The translations under genes and the position numbers were made by a program. Positions 1 to 10,551 of a stretch of 64,000 nucleotides of DNA are shown piece after piece (the stretch's first letter is position 1; each line of letters begins with the position of its first letter). Source of the stretch: Liopterus haemorrhoidalis (taxonomy: Eukaryota; Arthropoda; Insecta; Coleoptera; Dytiscidae); assembly GCA_963971575.1 (NCBI GenBank), contig OZ020624.1, positions 6,320,903 through 6,384,902 on the forward strand. The letters are read 5' to 3'. The notes beneath the pieces were generated by a model. It was not told the origin of the DNA. It did no database searches and was given only the letters and a program-made list of their open reading frames with translations.

Positions 1-61
1 TTATCTTTTGCATTCCATTCTAATGTTTTATTATTGATGATAATACTGTTTCAGATTAACA

Positions 62-1257
62 TAGTCTGAGATTAGCAGATTGCTGATAGGTGTCTGTTCG
101 TTGCTACAAGTATCGATATACAATACTATATTCTTTCTCTGTCTATATCATTATAATTATTTGCATACCCATAGTAATGTATAGTGACGCAAGTTGACAA
201 CTAACCTTCCATATTATTTAATAAAAAACAAAGCATTAGAAAGAAATGGCATGATTCATAGATATCTTTACTAATTAGAGCACGAAAATAAATTCACAGC
301 AGTACTCATTATTAATTATTAATTTTACGGCAATAATTATAAATAAGGAAAAACTTATACTAATACGTAAATTTTGGATTATAATTTGTTATTTAATTAA
401 ATTAAATTTGTATGTTTCTCCTAAGTACGAAGTAATAAAATATTAAGTAAAAATATATTTATTCATATAATATATTGCTACAAGCTGTATTTAAATGTTT
501 ATTTTTATTTTTTTTAAATTAGTCACTGTAATGCATGATATCGTCGTCATCTGAACTATCGCTGTCATTTCTTGTATTTATTATTATTGGATTAATATCA
601 TCAACAATCCTTTCCCTTTCCCACCATTCATTTATTAAATTTTCGATTTTTTTAACAGATTTGGCTCAAGTTTCACAACTAATTTAATCACAGGCTACTT
701 GCCACATTTTCAAAACTTCGTTATTACTATATCCGTTTTGACCAATATGTCTATCATAATAATTTTTTGTTATACCCCAAATTAGTTCAATGGGGTTAAA
801 CTGGCAGTGATAAGGAGGTAATCTTAGTACTTCATGACCATACGTTTGTGCCAATGTATCAATAAAATAAACTGGTACAGATTTTAATTTCCTTCGTTTT
901 CTCGTGATTTTGTTAGTGAGAAGTTCAGATTTATTACATTTTATAATTCTACGAATTGTTGATTCCGAAATCTTTAAGGCAGCTGCTACTCTTTGACGGA
1001 CACAAGATAGAGAAATAAATGGCCCATTGTTCTTTTTTTCGGAATTGTAATATTCCAGCAGATTTAAAATTAAAGTTTGTGAATTTAATAAATGGCCGCA
1101 AGATCTATTAATTAATATTATGAACAGACACTGACAGCTAAGACAAATAACAAAAAACATTTTTAAAATCGCTGGAAAATGGTAACTAGATTATTATATG
1201 AATGCACTACTTGATACATACATGTAACAGTCACCTAACAGCAATCCGACTATATAT
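62..1257 (-). mobile_element. Non-autonomous IS630/Tc1-like element, copy A
   Basis: Bounded by the inverted motif GGATTGCTGATAGGTG (left end, with a small local change; right end as its complement near 1228-1252). The outer 100 bp, including a run with TATCGATAC and GCAACGAACAG, recurs inverted at the outer end of copy B (2640-2790). It contains a shortened transposase gene on the minus strand. Copy B at 1633-2789 lies in the opposite orientation 375 bp away and carries the same internal deletion, so this is a mobilised deletion derivative rather than an independent decay product. Target duplication not resolved. Confidence 0.75.
519..1160 (-). pseudogene. Internally deleted IS630/Tc1-like transposase (copy A)
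   Basis: Reading on the minus strand, residues about 50-85 form a helix-turn-helix-like segment (VRQRVAAALKISESTIRRI) followed by a basic stretch. The frame then jumps directly to the C-terminal part of a DDE transposase, with the block LPPYHCQFNPIELIWG, which carries the last catalytic acidic residue (E of PIE), and an acidic tail ending in MHYSD. The middle of the protein, with the first two catalytic aspartates, is missing, so it cannot be active. After VACD two in-frame stops (TAA, then TGA) interrupt the tail. Family assignment rests on the PPYHC-x-NPIE block, familiar from insect Tc1/IS630-type transposases; no search was run. Confidence 0.7.
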
Positions 1258-1295
1258 ATAGTCCCATTTTGTAATAAGTAACTAAGAGGGAAATT

Positions 1296-1400
1296 TCATT
1301 TTTAGAGTTTTGAAGGTTTGACCAAAAAACCCTTATAACGTCACATATGTTTGTCTGTCTATATGATAGAAATTGTAGCCAAAACGCTGAACCTAGATTT
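1296..1400 (+). repeat. Degenerate F1 5' arm
   Basis: Diverged left arm of family F1: TTTTTAGAGTTTTGAAGG, then ACCAAAAAACCCTTATAACG, a short GTCTGTCT and a recognisable attgtagccaaaacgctgaa segment. It sits in the spacer between the two inverted IS630-like copies. The microsatellite is almost absent here, so this may be an old copy. The rest of the spacer (1400-1632) is AT-rich with nothing else recognisable. Confidence 0.65.
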
Positions 1401-1632
1401 TTTTTATTTATTTTTTTTTATTAGTGTTTATTGGTATTAGTTGCACTGGCTATTAACCAGTATTGTATACAATAAAATAATAAAGCAATATAATAATATA
1501 AGTTACAATAAATTTACAATTATGAGTTAGAATAAACATTAAAATACAAATATAAAATTTATTTACTCTTCTTTATTTTTATATTTACCAAAATTTTTGT
1601 CGTTGCAGAAACTATTAGCCAGAATATATTAG

Positions 1633-2789
1633 TATAGTCGGATTGCTGATAGGTGACTGTTACATGTATGTATCAAGTAGTGCATTCATATAATAATCTA
1701 GTTACCATTTTTCAGCGATTTTAAAAATGTTTTTTGTTTTTTGTCTTAGCTATCAGTATATGTTTAATAATATTAATTAATAGAGCTTGCGGCCAATTAT
1801 TAAATTGACATACTTTAATTTCAAAAAAGAGAACAATGGGCCACTTATTTCTCTATCTTGTGTCCATCAAAGAGTAGCAGCTGCCTTGAAGATTTCGGAA
1901 TCAACAATTCGTAGAATTATAAAATGTAATAAATTTGAACTTCTCGCTAACAAAATCACGAGAAAACGAAGGAAATTAAAATCTGAACCAGTTTATTTTA
2001 TTGATACATTGGCACAAACGTATGGTCATGAAGTACTAATATTATCTCCTTATCACTGCCAGTTTAACCCCATTGAACTAATTTGGGGTATAACAAAAAA
2101 TTATTATGATAGACATATTGGTCAAAACGGATATAGTGATAACGAAGTTTTGAAAATGTGGCAAGTAGCCTGTGATCAAATTAGTTGTGAAATCTGTTAA
2201 AAAAATCAAAAATTTAATAAGTGAATGGTGGGAATGGGAAAGGATTGTTGATGATATTAATCCAATAATAATAATAACAAGAAATGACAGCGATAGTTCA
2301 GATGACTACGATATCATGCATTACAGTGACTAATTTAAAAAAAATAAAAATAAACATTTAAATACAACTTGTATCAATATATTATATGAATAAATATATT
2401 TTTACTTAATATTTTATTACTTTGTACTTAGGGGAAACATAAAAAATTAATTTAATTAAACAACAAATTATAATCCAAAATTTACGTATGAGTATAAGTT
2501 TTTCCTTATTCATAATTATTACCTTAAAATTAATAATTTTGTTTGTTTGAGTACTGCTGTGAATTTATTTTCGCGCTCTTATTAATAAAGATATCTATGA
2601 ATCATGTCGTTTCTTTCTAATGCTTTGTTTTTTATTAAAATAATTTGGAAGGTTAGTTGTCAACTTGCGTCACTATACGTTATAATGGGTATGCAAATAA
2701 TTATAATGATATAGACAGAGAAAGCATATAGTATTGTATATCGATACTTGTAGCAACGAACAGTCACCTATCAGCAATCCGACTATATA
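1633..2789 (+). mobile_element. Non-autonomous IS630/Tc1-like element, copy B
   Basis: Inverted partner of copy A. It begins TATAGTCGGATTGCTGATAG and ends with the complementary CAATCCGACTATA. Internal order, transposase remnant and 3' flank (through TCATGCATTACAGTGAC) match copy A almost base for base with scattered substitutions and small indels. Together A and B form a large inverted repeat, arms about 1.15 kb, spacer about 375 bp. Confidence 0.75.
1787..2333 (+). pseudogene. Internally deleted IS630/Tc1-like transposase (copy B)
   Basis: Same fused HTH plus C-terminal DDE remnant as copy A (blocks VHQRVAAALKISESTIRRI and SPYHCQFNPIELIWG). The frame is open to QISCEIC and then stops. Compared with copy A a stretch of about 10 nt is missing after GTGAAA, shifting the frame; the original tail (...DSDSSDD.DIMHYSD) can be followed to the stop at 2331-2333 in another frame. 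The catalytic middle is absent, as in copy A. Confidence 0.7.
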
Positions 2790-3430
2790 AAAAACGTACG
2801 TAGTACAGGTACTCCAGCTAGCACCTATATAAGACTGCTGAAATTAAAACTAAAGTAAAAATCCGTATATATGTATACAATTTTCAAAATTATTTTATTT
2901 CTTATTAGCAGTTAAACAATAAGTCCTGAAGAGTATTAAATAATAAGCACTTTACGAGGAAATAAAGTCCTGAATACATCCCACGCCTCGCAAAGAACAA
3001 TAAAACAAAAATAAACCTAATTACAAATCCTTAAAATTAACTCTTAAAATAATATAAATTATAAATTCAAATTTAATCTCCAAGCTCCAAGTATTAAAAT
3101 AATTAATACAAAATTTCGCAAGATAAATTAGAGACATTAATAAAATTAAACAGCTAAAAAAATACTTTATCCCTATTATCCTTTTTATTTTTACGTAAAG
3201 TTTAATAAAAAAATGCAGTTTAAATTTTTAATATAGCGCGATGAAAGATAATAGAATGCTGTAATAAATTAAATTCTCAGGTGAATTAAAGGTGACATGG
3301 GGGAGTACAGCTAACATGCGCACTGTAAATTAAATTATGATGTTTAATAACTGTGGCGCTAGTGTTGGCACGGTCATTTTGTTTCTACTCTACCTGTATT
3401 AGTTTACATGCAATCGAGCTTACACACAAA
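2790..3430. other. AT-rich stretch, nothing recognised
   Basis: No reading frame, inverted repeat or known repeat recognised. Poly-A and AATT-rich tracts only. Confidence 0.5.
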
Positions 3431-3479
3431 TTTGTTACACAATGAAATTTTGTTTATGGGATCGACGTTTTAAAACATG

Positions 3480-5849
3480 ATATATTTATATTTCGTAATG
3501 ATATTCAAAATAATGTTAATGATAATAATGATAGTAGTGAATATTATAATATGAATAACAACTGTTTCGTATCCATTAACATTAAGAATATTTCAAAAGA
3601 TGAAATTTTGGAACAGATCTCTAATCTCGACATTAATAAAAGCTGTGGTCCAGATAAAATACCAACTATTTTTATCATTAATTGTAAAAACTCTTTAGTT
3701 ATTCCATTATGCTTATTATACAATAAGGTCCGAGAGTTCCAGTTCCTAATAAACTCTAATAGTTATTAGACACATAATATATTTATGAAGCTAATAAATT
3801 TATTGGTGATTTCCAACTTACAAAATCCTTCTAATAGTTTATTAGCAACATAATTTTTGTTTTTGTATTGGTATTTCTTATGAAGATAGTAACACGGTGC
3901 AAGAGGGATAGAGCTATACGTAAATTTGTAGAGCTAAAGTGAGATGAAATTTTGACACTGAATATTTTGACATTAAATATTTTGACAATAAATAGTTTGA
4001 CTTTACATTCAATGACATTACGTATATTTATTGTGTTACTGTTAAAATGACAATTAAACGGCATTCAACAAATTTTATCACAGAAAAAGAGAACAATATA
4101 GAAGAGGAGATAATAAAAATAGCATTTTATAATATAAAAGTGACTGAAAATAAGAAGACAGCCATATTTTGCTTTATTTTACATTCTTTAAACAATATGA
4201 ATTAAACTTATCAGCAATTTTCAGCCACACATCTTTATTATTCTGCCAATAATTGCGTCTGTCTTCTTATTTTCTATCATTTTTATATAAATAATAATGC
4301 TTAAAGTATTGTTTGTAATGTGTTGTAATCGTAATTAAAATAAATACATATACAAAAATAAAAGACAATGATTATTTAAAAATATATATTTATATATTGT
4401 TCTTTATATATCACATTTACAATAAATTCCCAAAATATTCTAAAAACTGTTGTCCATAATTTATAAATTCATCCAAACAGATCGTCGATTTCGTCAAAAT
4501 ACAACTAAAATGTATATAAAACACTAAAATCACCATTATAGAAATGTTTAAAAACTACAAATTCGTATATTCTTTTAAACTTATACTGAAATATTAACAC
4601 ATTTTTCGAACTTGTTTTTGGTTATATGTCACTTTATTAAGCACTTCATGTTGCCTATAAGTTATTAGACAAATAAGCCTATTTATTAGCAACCTAATAA
4701 CTATTTCGGGGTGGAACTCTCGGAAAAAAAATTATGTTGCTAATAAACTTATTGGACAGTTTATTAGCAACTGGAACTCTCGGCCCTAAATCATTGATGA
4801 ACGGTACATTTCCAGACTACTGGAATCTTGCAAAGATAGCACCAATTTTCAAGTCAGGTAGCAAATCCCACATAGAAAACTATCGACCAGTGTCTTTATT
4901 AAGCATTTTTGGGAAGATTTTTGAAGCGTGTGTAACAAAACAATTATTTTACGATGCTAAAAGTTATATTATTTAAGAAAAACATGGATTTTTCAAGTCC
5001 AGATCTGTAGTTATCAATTTATTGCAATTTGTGCAGTATTTTAATATTTGCTTGGATCGCAGGCAGCAAGTCTCGGCAGTTTATACAGACTTTTCCAAAG
5101 CTTTCGATAAGGTTCATCATCCTACTTTGTTTTATAAATTGGAAAAGTTCGGTATATGTGGCGATCTGCTGCGGTGGTTAAAATCATACATTAGTAACAG
5201 AACTCAGTATGTGGTTATAAATAGTTACAAATCGTCTCTGGTTTCAGTAACTTCAGGAGTTCCACAAGGTTCGCACCTTGGACCTCTTTTGTTTTCAATT
5301 TTTATTAATGATATTTATAAATGCTTTATCTATTCTAAATTTTTGTTATATGCAGACGATTTGAAAATATATAAATGCATTACTACTGTTGAGCGCTGTT
5401 TGCAACTTCAATACGATCTAGATAGATTAAGTATCTTCTGTAACCAAAACAAATTGGTATTAAATTTAAAAAAATGTAACTTCATTACTTTCAGTAGAAA
5501 TTTATCCAAGAATTTAATTCAATTTGACTTTTCAATACTTGAAAATTTGTTGAAACAGGTCTTTGATGTGAAAGATCTTGGAGTGATTCTGGGCTCTAAA
5601 CTTATTTTTAACAAGCATATTAACTATATTGCACAAAAAGCCCTCAGAAACTTAGGATTTATGTTTCGAGTTACTACAGAATTTACAGTACCACGTGCTT
5701 TCATCACATTATATAATGCATTACTCAGAAGTCATCTGGAATTCGCTAGTTGTATTTGGAACCCTCAGTATGAAACATACATTGGATCTTTAGAAAAGAT
5801 AGAAAAAAAAATAAAATAATCGTCTAAATAAATACTATTATGCACGACC
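3480..5849 (+). pseudogene. Jockey-like LINE reverse transcriptase, 5'-truncated and interrupted
   Basis: Non-LTR retrotransposon ORF2 remnant. In order: the N-terminal RT segment KSCGPDKIPTIFI; NGTFPDYWNLAKIAPIFKSG; NYRPVSLLSIFGKIFE; FSKAFDKVHHPTL (first catalytic Asp region); SGVPQGSHLGPLLF; YADD (catalytic pair) in LLYADDLKIY; KDLGVILGSKL; and the thumb LRSHLEFASCIWNP. A 1060-bp MITE (3727-4786) splits it. Removing the MITE and one TAA copy rejoins the frame exactly as YNK-SLMNG. One further in-frame stop lies at 4974-4976. It ends near a 12-A run at 5850-5861, possibly the poly-A tail. Upstream coding resemblance fades before 3430. Jockey clade is inferred from motif style. Confidence 0.85.
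3727..4786. mobile_element. Harbinger-type MITE inside the LINE
   Basis: Starts GGTCCGAGAGTTCCAGTT and ends with the complement of GGGCCGAGAGTTCCAGTT. It is flanked by TAA on both sides (3724-3726 and 4787-4789). A 3-bp TAA duplication with G-rich termini is characteristic of PIF/Harbinger elements. No transposase is present. A second inverted pair lies inside (GAAAATAAGAAGACAG near 4146 against its complement near 4257), suggesting a fold-back core. Superfamily is inferred from the target duplication and ends only. Confidence 0.8.
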
Positions 5850-5861
5850 AAAAAAAAAAAA

Positions 5862-6885
5862 TGATGTCACCTACAGCCATTATCAATATCAATTATATTT
5901 TGAACAACTGAAGAAGATGAATAAATTCATCGCAACCGGTCTTGTTCAATTAAATTAAATTGTGTTTATTAATTTTACCTATACAATCCTGAAAATTTCG
6001 TATAATTAATATATTTTTGTGTTAGTGAGGCCAATTGTCAACTCGACAAGAGTGTCCTAGGAAAGGAAAAGAAAGGGAAAACAGAAATTTGCGCGTTTTC
6101 GATATGTACATGTCCTATGATGTCTATTGTTATACAATTATCTTTTAGAATGTCACAAAGAAAAGATATATCTTTTATCAAAATATCTTAAAAAATATTA
6201 CAACAGTTTCCTCTAAAAAACAATTTACTTCAATAAAGATAACAGCACTTGAAGAAAAATTTCTAGAATTCCGTTCGAATAATTTTAACATAAATCTTTT
6301 ATACTTAACATATTTCATTCTTATCAAAGTTCATATTCTTTTTCTCAAAGCTTTTTAAATCCATTTCAAAAAGCTTCTTGCATACATCAACACATGTTGA
6401 AGGGAAACAATAAAGTGTTCTTATTCTTTAATAAATTCCATCCATTATTCCATCTTTCACATCAATCTTTATCAAATGCACCCATTAACCTTTGACTTTT
6501 GTTCAACGCCTCTGGTATACACGCAAAGAATTATAATCGCTGAAGGGGAGATAATAGTTTTGTAAATCCACTTTAATTGTTGTTTGTAGATCCTTTTAAT
6601 TTATTTAAGTGTAATTAAATATTTTCATAAGAGCTTTTAATGGGTCTTTTATTTGTTTTAGAATTGCGCAACAGTTTCATTTGGCTTCTTAAATATTTGC
6701 TGGTTTTGCAAGATTTTAACAGTCGCGTATATACAATATATTTAAAATGCTCTCTGTAAACTCAACGCAAATAAATGGAAACTGCACAATTATTCATACC
6801 TAGTCTTAGGATACATACTGTCACATAGTTTTCAGAAATTCCACTAGCTGCTTAAAGATATTTTATTTTATTTTTTGTTCATAAT
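5862..6885. other. AT-rich stretch, nothing recognised
   Basis: No supported gene. Short T/A-rich tracts and a few Thr/Lys-poor open runs that do not resemble any family I know. Confidence 0.4.
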
Positions 6886-6889
6886 ACAT

Positions 6890-7080
6890 AGAGATGCGGA
6901 CACCGTTATTTTGGACGTTTGCCATTGCTGATAGTACTAGGCTAGAATAGTACAATATAATGAGTATTAGTATCAAAAAGATATAATAGTTCATGAGTTA
7001 TATAAAATATATTCGGACGTTTTCTAAACTGCTCAACAATCTGTTTCAGTCTTCAACGATCACGAGAAGTGATAAACATT
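6890..7080 (-). repeat. Dispersed repeat D, copy 1
   Basis: The complement of this segment matches 55488-55672 for roughly 185 bp, including ATATCTTTTTGATA, the TACTATCAGCAATGGCA block, and CAGATTGTTGAGCAGTTT. The sequence style (repeated GAAAC and gaagac-type words) resembles the 3' untranslated end of a retroelement, but no coding part is attached in either copy. Confidence 0.65.
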
Positions 7081-7315
7081 TCAATTTACGAGTTTTTATA
7101 CCGGGTATTGTAAGAGTGGGACCAGGTTATAGGTGTGTTGCTATTGGTTGGGTGATTAGGAGCAGCTATAGGTAGGGATGGGACTACCTGCGGAGGATTA
7201 ACAACCGGCTTAAGGTTGTTTGTCACATTATTGTGTGGTAATGAGTTGTTTGTTACCGGATTAGTGACTTGAGCATTAGAAAGGTGGTTTCGAATAATAG
7301 AAAGCCAGAGTTGAG

Positions 7316-7747
7316 GAAATTCTATGCTAGCTTGGCTGACAGCAGTTCTTCAGAGTTTTTGATCGAAAACTCTGATAAATTATTTTGAAGCGATTTTTGC
7401 CAAAATTGTGCAAACATTTTTTTGTCCCACATCCTGTAGCCCAGATGGTTTAAACTAAAAATTATTTTGTACACGATCAGTACCAGTTTTGAAATTAGTA
7501 ACTTTTGATTTAGTTTTTGGATTATAATTCGGGAAGAATATCCAGCATTGAGCGAAAAAACACTTAAAACATTCCTTCGTTTCCATTCAACATACATGTG
7601 TGAAACTGCATTTTCTGCGCTTAATGCCATTAAGACGAAGCATAGAAACCGTTTAGATGTGAAGCCGGCATTGAGATTGACTTTAAGTTTTTAAGGCCTA
7701 ATGTTGAAAAACTGGTAAGCGATAAGCAAGCACAAGGCTCCCACTGA
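7316..7747 (+). pseudogene. hAT transposase C-terminus (ZBED-like), decayed
   Basis: From 7515 the plus strand reads FWIIIREEYPALSEKTLKTF, then STYMCETAFSALNAIKTKHR and NRLDVKPALRLTLS. This is the hAT C-terminal dimerisation region as seen in ZBED5-like proteins (CE.AFSAL..IK.K.RNRL). A stop plus +1 shift at about 7692 separates it from RPNVEKLVSDKQAQGSH and the stop at 7745-7747. Upstream FYASLADSSSSEFLIENSDK fits the same domain, but a piece of family F1 (7378-7455) lies between. No N-terminal DDE part is visible. Confidence 0.65.
7378..7455 (+). repeat. F1 internal fragment inside hAT remnant
   Basis: Matches the internal F1 segment with TTTTTGCCAAAATTGTGCAA, GTCCCACA.CCTGTAGCCC and AGATGGTTTAAACTAAAAAT found in all long F1 copies. 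No F1 ends are present. Confidence 0.7.
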
Positions 7748-7831
7748 ATGTATTCTAAATTGTTGTTACGAATAAACAACATAAAAAGTAATTTAGTTCT
7801 TATTTCTACACCAATACATTTTTTTTTTTTT

Positions 7832-8900
7832 TAGGGTTTTGTAGGTGTGACCAAAAAACCCTTATACCGTCATTTTGTCGTCTGTCTGTCTGTCTGTCTG
7901 TCTGTTCGGTAAAAATTGTAGCCAAGCGGCTAAACCTAGAGAGTTGAAATTTGGCATGCTTATACAACTCTTTGACCCGCACATAGGAAAAATACTAAAA
8001 CATCTAAAAAACATATCCCCCTAAGAATATAAACAAATATGTCCTCATCGAAAAAAAATTTTTTTTTTTATAATTTTGAGTAGTGTATCAAATGAAAGCC
8101 ATTGGTACGTGGATTAACGATCAAATTTTTATTTTTGTAAAATAAATAATTTTGAAGCGATTTTTGCCAAAATTGTGCAAAAAAATTTTTGTCCCACACC
8201 CTGTAGCCCAGATGGTTTAAACTAAAAATCTGTAAAAAATCTAATTAATGTACATTGGTGTGAACCGGAATAGTACAACAGGAATTTTTGATCAAATTAC
8301 GTTTTTGGAAAAAAACGCATTTTTTGTGATTTTTTGCTAATAATGTACACAAGTTATAGCTTTGTACCACGCTACACTGGAACGTGTATGCTGGTGTAGT
8401 GGTTTTGACGCTAGCTTTTCACCCAAGTAACTCGATCCGAAAGGGATCGAACCCTGCGCGAAGAGACAATATTATTTTTTTGTTTTTGTTTTTTTTAATT
8501 TGTATATTGTTTAAACTATTTTTTCAAAATTCTAGCTATATTTTGGACAATGTTGCATTTAATTTTTAAAAGCGTAAATTTAATAACCAGTGGAAATTGT
8601 TTAAATTATAATTTAATTCTGTTTCAATGTACATGAAATCAGAGGTGCGAAACTTATAACAACCAATAGAAGCCAAAGGCGCAATTTTTTTTTTTAAATT
8701 CTTAATGAACCTTGCTATATAAAAAAAATACTGCACATATTTAGAAACCTAAATAATGGTATTAGGCGTTCGAATTAAAATTAACAAATAAAATATTTTA
8801 ATATAAAATTTGTTTTGGCATCCCAAATAATCATCATTCACTTACTCAATACCTGCAAAACCCTGAAATGTGTGAAAATTCACACTTTACATCAATTTTT
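7832..8900 (+). mobile_element. F1 element copy 1a (Helentron-like)
   Basis: Left end: T-run then TAGGGTTTTGTAGGTGTGAC, ACCAAAAAACCCTTATACCG and (GTCT)n of about eight units at 7883-7914. Conserved body words: TTGAAATTTGGCATGCTTAT, CCCTGTAGCCCAGATGG, GAACCGGAATAGTACAACAG. tRNA-like centre at 8384-8464. Right end: ATACCTGCAAAACCCTGAAA, the hairpin GTGTGAAAATTCACAC, then a T-run. The sub-terminal inverted repeat is AGGGTTTTG(T/C)AGGT. It encodes no protein. Sub-TIRs, GTCY microsatellite, 3' hairpin and T-rich target fit mini-me/DINE-1 type HINEs. Confidence 0.85.
8384..8464 (+). ncRNA. tRNA-like module, type a (in F1 copy 1a)
   Basis: A-box-like TGGTGTAGTGG about 45 nt before a B-box-like GGATCGAACCC, followed by GAAGAGAC and T-runs (TTTTTTT, TTTTT, TTTTTTTT), which could terminate RNA polymerase III. 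The cloverleaf is not complete, so this is a tRNA-derived or tRNA-mimicking module, not a gene for a decoding tRNA. The same type occurs in copies 1b and 1f. Confidence 0.45.
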
Positions 8901-9034
8901 TTCATAAACTTTATTTTTAAACGCTGTGACTGCTTTTTCTTGTTACATTTTCCTTGTTATGTTTTAGTGAATACCAATTTGTATTATTGAATATATGACT
9001 ATTCCTTTAGTAGCGAATATTTAAAGATTTTAAT

Positions 9035-9328
9035 TTAAGTCACTAATCTAAAGCTAAATAATACGTGGTGGTGGTCCGCAACTCTAATGTGATTTGGAAA
9101 TGTGGTCCGCCGGAGTAAATAGGTTGGGAACCATTGGTCTATTCTATGCCATCTCTGCAGCAGTGCCTTGTAAGCGGTTTTTGAAATAATTTCGAACACG
9201 TACTCTTGTGGGATGGTTGGCTTTGCTCCTGGTGCATCATTTTCTGTCCTGAGGAACTGACCAATTTCTTCGTTGCCAGGGATGCCCTTGTGGCTTGGGA
9301 TCCAGAGGAGAGTTATTTCGTGTCCCAA
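9035..9328 (-). pseudogene. LINE RNase H fragment
   Basis: The minus strand reads HEITLLWIPSHKGIPGNEEI near its start, the C-terminal RNase H signature (I-W-x-P-S-H-x-G-I-x-G-N-E-x-A) of Jockey/R1/I-type LINE polyproteins; the usual Ala after NEE is Ile here. The remainder is weakly similar to the region after RNase H. No RT is adjacent, so this is an isolated fragment. Confidence 0.7.
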
Positions 9329-9713
9329 ATTTTGCTTAGTGTTTTAGAACTATAAATTTTTCACGAAGTACGGGTTTTTCAGCCAGTAATATTTAAATAA
9401 AGCTTGGTTTTCTTCTGATTATTTTGTGGGGACCCCACAGTTGTCAGTTGCCAGTCCCCGTGCTTGCCAGGGCCCAATTTTTACAGACTGTGTTAATGAC
9501 CTTGCTTCGTTAAGGTTCATGTTTTAGGGTCATACCTAAAGAAGAATTGATTTTCTCTATATGAATCTTGTTTTAAATTTTAAAGAGAAGCCCTTGTGCG
9601 TAGGGATGAGAACGATATTTTAGAAAAAAATATCGATAATTTTATAGCGATATATCGCGCAAAATATCGATATTCGCACAAAATATCGGTATTCTTGTAT
9701 CTTTTTTACGTAT

Positions 9714-10330
9714 GCTGTTCACTTTTGTAAAAACAAACTATAGGCTATTCCCAATGTTTAGGCGGAACTAGATTTTGAAATCTAGTAATTTTTATCTATT
9801 AATTCGGACTTTTGGTCATTTTGTTTAAGCTTTGTAAATCATACTTGCATTGCAAATTCGAGATTAAATTGATTGTCATTATAAAATGTCCTTTTTATTG
9901 CATTTAAGTTTTTTGTCATTCTTAATAAAAATTTCCCATTTTTTTTTCTTCTTCAAAATATGAAAAATGTATTCAAATATTTGATATATGTTAATCGTTT
10001 CCATGGTTTCACTGTTGAAAATTTAAATTTTCACATACCAAACCTGAAACATGAAATAATCCAAGCAAGGTCCCTTTTCGTGACAACCTAATATAACGAA
10101 ATTTCCATTTAGTTCCGCCTAACCGTTTGGAATAGCCTGTAAGACGAAATTTCGATTTCAATAATTTGCACCTTAGAAAATGTATGTCATATTGGTATTA
10201 AAAAATTATAAAAAATGTCACTTTCTTAATAATGATCATAACCAATAAATCTAAAGTCGGTTTTACAGCGTAAGGAATATAAGAAAAAGTAACCAAAAAG
10301 ATCTGGTTTGTCCTTACAAAAGTGAACAGC
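9714..10330 (-). mobile_element. MITE-A copy 1, itself interrupted
   Basis: TIR GCTGTTCACTTTTGTAA at the left, complement ending GTGAACAGC at the right. Its complement aligns with MITE-A copy 2 (20773-21064) through AGATCT, TTCCTTACGCTGTAAAACCG, TTATGATCATTA, GTGACATTTTTTA and the GCAAA.T.TTGAAA block, so this copy is inverted. It is interrupted by MITE-B at 9743-10137. Confidence 0.8.
9743..10137. mobile_element. MITE-B nested in MITE-A
   Basis: TIR GGCTATTCC.AA and TTAGGCGGAACTA at the left; complement TAGTTCCGCCTAA..GGAATAGCC at the right. It interrupts an otherwise alignable MITE-A. A similar GTTCCGCCTAAACC end occurs near 47325. No coding capacity. Confidence 0.75.
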
Positions 10331-10551
10331 ATATATATATATGTTTAATTATGAGAGCAGTTAACTAGGAAAATATTAGAAAGTTGGTTGGTAGCTGGGT
10401 GAGTACCAACTCTAAAGTGATTGTTTGTCAAGTGGCGACTGCTTTTCCCGCCAAACCAACCAAAACAAAAACACTGTAATTTATATATTTTACATGTTAC
10501 GTGTTAGTTATTTCGATATATCGAAAATATCGATATTTTTACTTCGATATA

